NCBI GenBank assembly: GCA_033239125.1 | Contig: BSWB01000005.1 | Location: 16,049,447-16,113,446 of the forward strand | From: Fagopyrum homotropicum | Taxonomy: Eukaryota; Streptophyta; Magnoliopsida; Caryophyllales; Polygonaceae | Reading direction: 5' to 3' | DNA length: 64,000 nucleotides | In this document: positions 57,432 through 64,000 of the stretch, piece by piece | Layout: every line of letters begins with the position of its first letter | How positions within the stretch are numbered: the first letter of the stretch is position 1 | The notes under the pieces: generated by a model | What the model was told of the DNA's origin: nothing | The model's input: only the letters and a program-made list of their open reading frames with translations | Databases searched by the model: none | Position numbers and translations under genes: made by a program

Positions 57432-57990
57432 GTTTGGATGATTACTCCCATTGCACCAGGGTTTATTTAATAAAGGGAAAAACTGAAGCCCCCTCTTTAA
57501 TTGGAAATTTTTGTGTCATGGTTGAGGCCAATTATGTAATTGTGTCAAAATATTTCGTAGTGATAATGTCAAAGAATTCTTTGTCATTGATCTTTTCTTC
57601 AGGGCAAGAGTATTCGCCTAAAAACTTCATGTACTTACACACCACAACAAAATCTGAGGGTCAGAAATCGTCACATCCTTAATGTCCCTAGAGCCCTTAT
57701 GTTCTAAGGCAATTACTTTCTCTCTTTGGGGAGAATGTGTCCTGACTGCTTGCTACCTTATCAACCACACACCTACAATTATACTTCATCAAAAATCTCC
57801 TTAAGAGCTTCTTCATGGCTCCCCACCTTCCCTTGAACATCTTCGGGGATTTGGTTATCTTACTTATTGTTCTATTTTTCCTCGATCTTTTGACAAATTT
57901 AGACCTCGGAGTAGAAAATGTGTCTTCATAGGCTATTCACCTTCTCAAAAAGGGTGAAAAAAATGTGTTGCAACCTTAAAAAGAACAATA
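57432..57990 (+). pseudogene. Ty1/copia integrase relic (second copia family)
   Basis: The translation shows DDYSHCTRVYLIKGKTEAPSLI followed in shifted frames by CVLTACYLINHTP, LHGSPPSLEHLRGFGY and RSRKCVFIGYSPSQKG. These are the usual integrase-to-RT landmarks of copia elements in order. Several frameshifts. No LTRs were found beside it. The sequence differs from the relic at 1-2738, so it is another family. Confidence 0.78.
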
Positions 57991-58480
57991 AGCAATATAA
58001 TTTCAAAGCCATAAGAGTAAGGAACGTGCACCACTAATAGCAAATCTGTTCAAATCTGCAATAAATTGATCCATAGTAGCATAAACTTATCGGAACTAAA
58101 GAGAAATCTATGACCAACTGAAGCTAAAACAAATCTTGTAGTTGGAAATTCCAATTCAACTTACCTTGAGAACTACTTCCATGGCATCGGAAATGAATCC
58201 AAACCAACCCCACTCTTCGGGCCGACAGTGTTGCCGAAGCCGGGGAGGTGCCATTGAAAACCGAAATGGCAGCGTCAACAAGGGTGTAGAGGAGGGGTGC
58301 CATCGAAAATAGATCTCGCCGCTCTCTAGCCACTTGCAGCCTTGTGAAATTGAAAGATCATTTGACAATTAGAAGGTAATCAACTGAATCGATATATCGT
58401 TAGATTTGGAGTTTGTGAATAACAGAAGTGATATTATCACGAGTCCTTCAATCTTTGTTCTTCCGTACTTGTTCTTCGAG
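57991..58480. other. Intergenic or decayed copia sequence
   Basis: No supported gene. The minus-strand frames at 58124-58368 overlap in different frames and lack motifs. Confidence 0.4.
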
Positions 58481-58485
58481 CAAGA

Positions 58486-59067
58486 TGTTACTTTTTTTTA
58501 TATCCGTCCCGGGACCAAATGACGCGGAGGGCGCACGCCCGGTGAACCACACATACAAGCACACGAGGGTTCCATCCTAAAACCAATTGGCAATAGGAGG
58601 AGTAGCCCTGCTTATATATTAGATTCACACACTATCGTATTGTCAATGTGGGACTTTCCCTACATCTCCAACACTCCCCCTCAAGTGTTAACTACCTGAA
58701 CTAGTTAACACTTGACACATTTTTCTTTTTCAGGTCGAGCATCTCATTCTCTTTTTAGCTCGCCCACAATTTTTGTTTTTCGATTTTGTTTTTCGACGGG
58801 TTTCGCATCTCATTCTCTTTTAGCTAATCCCGAAGTCAGGAAACCGGACCCGGATCGGATCGGACCTGCTCTGATACCATGTTACTTTTTCTTATATCCG
58901 TCCCGGGACCAAATGACGCGGAGGGCGCACGCCCGGTGAACCACACATACAAGCACACGGGGGTTCCATCCTAAGACCAATTGGCAATAGGAGGAGTAGC
59001 CCTTCTTATATATTAGATTCACACACTATCGTATTGTCGATGTGGGACTTTCCCTACATCTCCAACA
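58486..59067 (-). mobile_element. Complete TRIM (terminal-repeat retrotransposon in miniature), 582 bp
   Basis: Two 188-bp LTRs (58486-58673 and 58880-59067, five differences by eye) surround a 206-bp interior. A minus-strand tRNA-Met primer site TGGTATCAGAGC (58868-58879) and a PPT GAGGGGGAG at 58674-58684 lie at the correct inner edges. The 5-bp duplication CAAGA (58481-58485, 59068-59072) is exact. No coding capacity. The interior holds a short direct repeat GCATCTCATTCTCTTTT (58738 and 58806). Confidence 0.95.
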
Positions 59068-59072
59068 CAAGA

Positions 59073-60066
59073 TGAACCAGTTTAGGTTCTTAATCAAAAA
59101 GTGTTGTTTAAGTAACACATAAATGTTGTATATACGGAAAATAATTAAGGGTAACATAGTCATTTCGCACGTGGAAACACTAGTTTAAGGCTCGGAAACA
59201 CTTCCATAAACACTAAAAACAAGTGTTTTATTACATGTCAAACACCTATTAAAAAAATATTAAAACACTCATAAACACTCTAATACACTAATGTTTGTTA
59301 CATGCCAATTCAAATACAACCTAAATCTATGATACTTTGAATAAATGTACAGTGTCACACTCTTAAAATTGTAACAAAAGTGCCTTATCAACTCAAAATC
59401 ACATAATTATTAACTTTGAATATATAAAGATTGTTTAATTTACTGCCAAACCCCCAAGTTTAAAGATTACCCACCATATATATCTTCGACATTGAAAACA
59501 ACAGGATAGAATACGATGAAGGCAAGGCCACCATCACCATTCATGCTGTATAACAACCCCAACCACTTCAACTAACGTGTATCCATAACCAACACATGCC
59601 CAGAGGCATCACCAAAAGGAAAAGGACATGGTTAGCGTAAATATGCTGCAAATTATTTTATATTTTTTATAATATGAATTGTTCAATAAAATGTCTCTAG
59701 TTAAACGTAATTGAAATCACGTGAATCATTATTATAACGGTTCGTTTCTCATGTTCCGTTAAACAATGTAAAACCTGGATCAGCATGAGTAGGACGGCTA
59801 TAAATGTTAATGTATTCTTTATCGTTATTAATTCAATGTTGTCGTGTCGTTTTCTATATTAAGTTATTCTTTGCTGGATTAAAGAATTTAGGGCTGAAAA
59901 TCATGGTCTTCTCGTGACATACGTGGGTGGATATCTCCTACAGCAAATAACTAAATATTTCATATTTTTAAAACTTCATCAATCTGCTGGAAACTAGCTC
60001 CATATAATCTCATCAATCTGCTTCTCACTTGAGAGATCCAAAATCCAACTTCCACCCGCACAAAAT
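59073..60066. other. Upstream region of the second F-box/kelch gene
   Basis: No other gene. A weak TATA-like CCATATAATCTC occurs near 60000, about 60 bp before the ATG. Confidence 0.45.
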
Positions 60067-61107
60067 ATGGATTTGATGCCGGGTTTAACCGACGATCTGG
60101 CCCGTGAGTGTTTAATTCGAATCCCTCTCAAATTTTTCTCTTCAGTCTCTTCTGTTTGTAAAGCATGGGATCTTGAGATCCGAAGCCCGCACTTCCGCCA
60201 TCGTCGTAAACTCTCGGGTCAAACTCGACCCGTTTTCATCCTCGCCAAGATCCACCGGGTTGCCGCATCCAAAAACTCTCCAAATATCCCACTATCCTAT
60301 CTGCTCACTTTCTTCGACCCGGAAGCCCGATCCTGGACCCGGTTACCCCGAGGACCCGGTTTGCCTCTCGAGTACTTGGGATTATGTGGGGTTATCGGAG
60401 TCGGGTCAAAGGTTATTGTTATAGGTGTTGTGTGGAACCAAGGGTCCGGGTCTGTAAATACGGTCCACGTCTTTGACTTTTTGACTAGTCAATGGTATTG
60501 TGGATCAAACACTAGACCGGGCCGGGTTCGTTTCGGGCTCGCTGGAGATCCTATTCGCGGACGAGTACTGATTGCTGGTGGTTATGGTGATCAGAAGCGA
60601 GCACTGAAATCCGCTATAATGTATGACGTGGAAAATGACAGATGGACACAGCTGAATGAAATGAACAAGGAAAGAGACGAATGCAACGTGGTATGCCACG
60701 GTGGCAAGTTACATGCTATTAGTTCAAGGAGCGCTGAGTCACTAGATCTGGACACGTTGGAGTGGGGCCCGGTTGACAATCACTTTTTAGACGATTCCAT
60801 GAGGGATAGATCTTGGGTGGTGACGGGGAATGAGAAAGGGGAGTTGTACTATGTGGGGCTCAACGTGGCAGTTCGACGTGGCAGTGGTGAAATGTGGCAG
60901 GTGATCACAAAGGTTCTTGATGAGGTACAATATAGAAAATGTGTGATGACGTGGCAAGATAAATTAGTAGTGATCGGTGGACAAGTGTTTTGTGGGCCAC
61001 ACAAGACTTACGTGTTTGATATGAAGAGCCGTGAATGGAGAATTGAAGATTTGCCCACTGAATTTTCGAACGATGCTTTTGTATTGGGCTGTGGAATGGA
61101 GTTGTAA
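60067..61107 (+). CDS. F-box/kelch-repeat protein (KMD/SKIP20-like group), intronless
   Basis: 346 residues. F-box at about 3-45 (PGLTDDLARECLIRIPLKFFSSVSSVCKAW). Kelch units include VNTVHVFDFLTSQWYCGS, VLIAGGYGDQKRALKSAIMYDVENDRWTQLNEM, SLDLDTLEWGP and KLVVIGGQVFCGPHKTYVFDMKSREW. It ends LGCGMEL, like the gene at 21033. Predicted role: SKP1-binding substrate receptor of an SCF E3 ligase. Arabidopsis KMD relatives act on type-B ARRs and phenylalanine ammonia-lyase; the target here is unknown. The start MDLMPGLTDDLAREC aligns with the paralogue, and both genes are on the same strand. No disruption seen, so it is probably functional. Confidence 0.93.
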   Translation: MDLMPGLTDDLARECLIRIPLKFFSSVSSVCKAWDLEIRSPHFRHRRKLSGQTRPVFILAKIHRVAASKNSPNIPLSYLLTFFDPEARSWTRLPRGPGLPLEYLGLCGVIGVGSKVIVIGVVWNQGSGSVNTVHVFDFLTSQWYCGSNTRPGRVRFGLAGDPIRGRVLIAGGYGDQKRALKSAIMYDVENDRWTQLNEMNKERDECNVVCHGGKLHAISSRSAESLDLDTLEWGPVDNHFLDDSMRDRSWVVTGNEKGELYYVGLNVAVRRGSGEMWQVITKVLDEVQYRKCVMTWQDKLVVIGGQVFCGPHKTYVFDMKSREWRIEDLPTEFSNDAFVLGCGMEL

Positions 61108-61126
61108 ATTGGATTCATACTGCTCC

Positions 61127-61132
61127 AATAAA
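61127..61132 (+). terminator. Poly(A) signal AATAAA
   Basis: AATAAA lies about 20 bp after the TAA stop of the second F-box gene. Confidence 0.45.
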
Positions 61133-62092
61133 ATAAGATCTTTAATTATGAAATATTAACATTTAATTATTTGTTTTCACTAGTGTTTAGGCCTTCAAGT
61201 AAAAGTATATATATTTATTTAAGAAATTATATTTATTTAAACATTTATGTTTAATGTTATATTTATTATTATTATCAGGAAAAGAAATTAAGTTGTTCTT
61301 TATTTAAACATTTATGTTTAATGTTATGTTTTATAACGCTTATTATACATAAATTACAATAATTCAAAATTTTAAAATATAAAATTTTTAAAATCAATTA
61401 TATGTTTGATGATATGCAAATCACACATAATTTTTCAAATTTTGCATACAAAATCACATTGTGTTTAAATTACACAAAATTACCCTTACTTGCCCAATAT
61501 TACAAGAATGCCAATAATTTATAAATTAAATAAATCACTAACTATTTGTAATGCTTTGCAAAAAAAAAATCACCTCTTAGATAGCCTTGTGAGGTTATTT
61601 TTTCGAGTGATATTTTTGTCCCAAAACATTGAGAATGAATATGTCTTATTTTTAATGATAGTCGTTTCGATTTTTATATTCAAAACAATTTAGGTGTAAT
61701 AAAAAATTTCAATTATTTACTCTACGAAAAAGGCCGTGAATAATCATTCCATTACCTCAAATAACGGTGTTTCTACAATTTACAAATTCATATATTTTCT
61801 TATCCATTCTTTCATATATTAAGTATTCGCCACATGTTGTTAGTTGACCATGTATTGCACCTTGCAAACCGAAAATAACACTTCTAACTCCTTAAAAAAA
61901 ATAATTCGTATATTTGATATCTCTGATTTACTTTATTATGATTTTTATCACTTCAAAATATTTTAAAATGTAGAAATATATAATATTTTTACAATTGTAA
62001 CATTCAACACATATATAGAGAGAATGGTAAAAAAACATTTCTTATTATAAACAATAAAAAAAAAGTATCTTAAATCTTGCAAACCAGAAATA
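61133..62092. other. Intergenic, AT-rich
   Basis: No gene. ATTTAAACATTTATGTTTAA occurs as a direct repeat near 61235 and 61303. Confidence 0.5.
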
Positions 62093-63225
62093 ATGTAACA
62101 ACCGGGTTTGATGTGGGACCGACCATCTCCAACACTACCTTAATGACCAATTACTAGATCAAGGACTAAAGCATTGAAGGACAATCCAACTACACCTCCT
62201 TCGGATTCCATCATGGAAGGATCAATCACAAGGTCAAGAGCAAAGACTATTCAAGATGAAGTTACGAGCATGCTTACAACATATACACTCAAGGAGATAC
62301 TACTCACTCTTAGAAATCCTTTGTTGACATTACTGACTGCTATGGAAGAGCCAACCCACGACCAAGAAGAGCCATCAAACATAGAAGGTGGTTAGGACGA
62401 CGAAAGAGACTCAAAGAAGAAATCTCGGTCCACCTCCATGAATCTTGGCCTATATTTCCACCCGGGATTTGCTCTCTGACACGCGCTTGAAGATCCGGCC
62501 AAAATCTTCTATCTTTGGCAACTATATCTTTTATATTTTCTTTCCTTAAATCTCTCAAACAATCTTAAAAATATTGCTAGTTTTGATACTACCTTTGAGA
62601 TTATTATTTTTATATCTTTTAAAATATCTTTCCTAGATTATCTTTTACGAGATATTTTTTTTTCATAGAAGGATCTCACTTATAAATAGCCTTAGATGGG
62701 AAGATTGTTAGACATATTAGATTTGATATATTTCTACATATTGTGTGAGTTTGCAGCTTCGCTTATGAAGTTTGTTTTTTTAATTCCTATTCAATAAAAA
62801 AGAGAGCATTTGATTGAATCGTTGTGAAGTCCTTGCTAGATTATGATTGTGCGTGTTAAATCTTTTTGAAGGTTGGTGCTTCTGGTCAATTCTACTCCCT
62901 CCTTGTGCTTGTCTTACTTAGAATACTTGTGTAAGGTTAAAGAAGTGAGGGTTAAGGTAAGCTCTTCGTTAAGGAGTTTTGACACATCATTGGTCAAGGT
63001 TCTTTGCGGGAAGATCTTCGTTCATATCTTCCTATATTTATCATTTATCATTCCATATTCATCTTTTTATCTTTCCATATCATCCACTAATCCGTTTTTT
63101 GAGTTTTTGAAAATCTTGGCCCATTCTTCAAAAAATCTCGCCCGAGATTTTTATCATTCATTCGAGATTTGTGTCTGTCGCGGACTTTCAATCTAGATCG
63201 GGAACTACGCTTCAACCCCGCATCA
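62093..63225 (+). mobile_element. LTR (or LTR plus flanking element piece) of a retrotransposon with tRNA-Met primer site
   Basis: The right edge is defined by CCCGCATCA at 63225 followed by AAG and the primer site. TATA-like ACTTATAAATAGCC (about 62678) and AATAAAAAAG (about 62795) fit U3/R signals. The left edge is uncertain. A TGTAACAACCGGG boundary occurs at about 62095, but the frame 62174-62395 (MEGSITRSRAKTIQDEV) looks like retroelement protein sequence, so the true LTR may start near 62396. Contains ATCTCGG/CGAGATT modules at 62419-62475 and 63112-63172. Confidence 0.55.
62174..62395 (+). CDS. Short frame with a retroelement-like ITRSRAK segment
   Basis: 73 codons, MKDNPTTPPSDSIMEGSITRSRAK. 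The ITRSRAKxxQ(D/E)E motif recurs in plant gypsy polyproteins. It is either the tail of an upstream element or a captured piece. Not a host gene as far as I can tell. Confidence 0.4.
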   Translation: MKDNPTTPPSDSIMEGSITRSRAKTIQDEVTSMLTTYTLKEILLTLRNPLLTLLTAMEEPTHDQEEPSNIEGG

Positions 63226-63228
63226 AAG

Positions 63229-63240
63229 TGGTATCAGATC
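63229..63240 (+). other. tRNA-Met primer-binding site of the right-end element
   Basis: TGGTATCAGATC matches initiator tRNA-Met over the first ten bases, three bases after the LTR end. Confidence 0.8.
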
Positions 63241-64000
63241 TAAGCGATTGAAGTCTATTTCAGGTTTGAGTAAATATTTATTTTGAGTCTTCTTTGAGTC
63301 ATATAAAAGTTGAGTCTTTTTTTGTTGCTCATCTTTGCAAGATTATTTAAAATTAACATGCATTGATTTGTGCAAGCTTTGGAAGAGAGAAATGCCATAC
63401 CCAAACGCAAGCCAACCAGTAACCTTGAAAACCTCGTCCAACCCTACGGAAAGTGCGATCAAAGTTAGTACTTAAAGTTGAGATCTTATCTAGTAGGTAA
63501 GATCTTATCCATCCTCGTCAAAGCAATGATATATACACTTCTCCAGCATGTAAAAATCACAAGGCAACCAAGGAGTAGCAGTCCCCAAAGGTGATTGTTG
63601 AACATCGATATAAAGAGTTGATTTTCAACAATCTCGGCCAGTCATAAGAAATCTCCGTCGAGATTTCACCCGAGTTTGCAACTGTTGTCCAATTTTCGAG
63701 AAGTTTTTTAGGCATAATCTGAAGAATTCAAGTGCATCCTGTGCAAGAGTACAACAAAAGAAGAGTTTCTGTGCCAACCTTGAATTAGTTAAGAGTCCTA
63801 GTCATGCCCAAAACCAATCCCGGCTATCTCTTTTTCTAACTACACAAATTCAAGGTACGTTCTTGGTCTCTTCTTAATCGCTTGTGTGCCTTTCTTAAGC
63901 CTCTTTTCTATTCTAAACACTTGAGACTTATTTCTTTGCCTATGTTATTTAGTAGATATACTTCCTAACATACTAGTGTGTCTATCCGCAATATTTCTTT
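63241..64000 (+). other. 5' leader of the right-end retroelement, runs off the window
   Basis: No frame yet. Contains another ATCTCGG/CGAGATTTC module at 63625-63680. Confidence 0.5.

Overview
This is a plant nuclear window, most likely from a eudicot. It holds two F-box/kelch genes of plant type, and almost everything else is transposable elements: Ty1/copia, Ty3/gypsy Athila-like and Tekay-like LTR elements, LINE, hAT, MULE-like, PIF-like and TRIM. I see no bacterial, organellar or viral genome organisation. The species cannot be named from the sequence.

Layout. 1-15141: a decayed Ty1/copia element on the minus strand (5' LTR 14945-15141; its 3' end lies left of the window), split by a young Athila-like Ty3/gypsy element on the plus strand (2739-14122). 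The Athila-like element has near-identical 1823-bp LTRs, a GGCCA target duplication, a tRNA-Asp primer site and a gag-pol frame with a single internal stop. 15477-28351: a field of small elements, namely three non-autonomous hAT-like elements with GC-rich CGGGTC/CCGGGC ends, a hAT deletion derivative inside an RNase H relic, a PIF-like MITE, a MULE/OTU relic and a 5'-truncated LINE. The first F-box/kelch gene (21033-22214, one short intron) sits among them. 31115-54743: one 23.6-kb stack of nested insertions. 58486-59067: a complete TRIM. 60067-61107: the second F-box/kelch gene, intronless and paralogous to the first. 62.1 kb to the end: an LTR with a tRNA-Met primer site whose internal region runs off the window.

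The stack can be solved from target-site duplications. An outer non-autonomous Athila-like element (minus, TSD GATAT) contains a Tekay chromovirus (plus, TSD AAACC). A hAT element sits in the Tekay 5' LTR (8-bp TSD). A MULE-like element sits in the hAT transposase intron (9-bp TSD ATTAACTAT). A gypsy solo LTR sits in that (TSD AGTAT). A separate inverted-repeat element sits in the (TA)n tract of the same Tekay LTR.

The most unusual signal is a recurring small module. Several unrelated LTR families here carry clusters of a short GC-centred palindrome arranged as loop-less inverted repeats of about 28-bp arms. The motif is family specific: AAATCGGCCGATTT in both Athila-like elements, TTCCACGGCCGTGGAA in the solo LTR, AAATCTCG/CGAGATTT in the right-end element, and a weaker CCGCCCCTGCGG form in Tekay. 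In the young Athila-like element the module occurs in the LTRs, inside the polyprotein linker between protease and reverse transcriptase, and in the 3' untranslated region. I know of no described function for it.

Only the two F-box genes look like functional host genes. The young Athila-like element is the only mobile element that still looks nearly intact.
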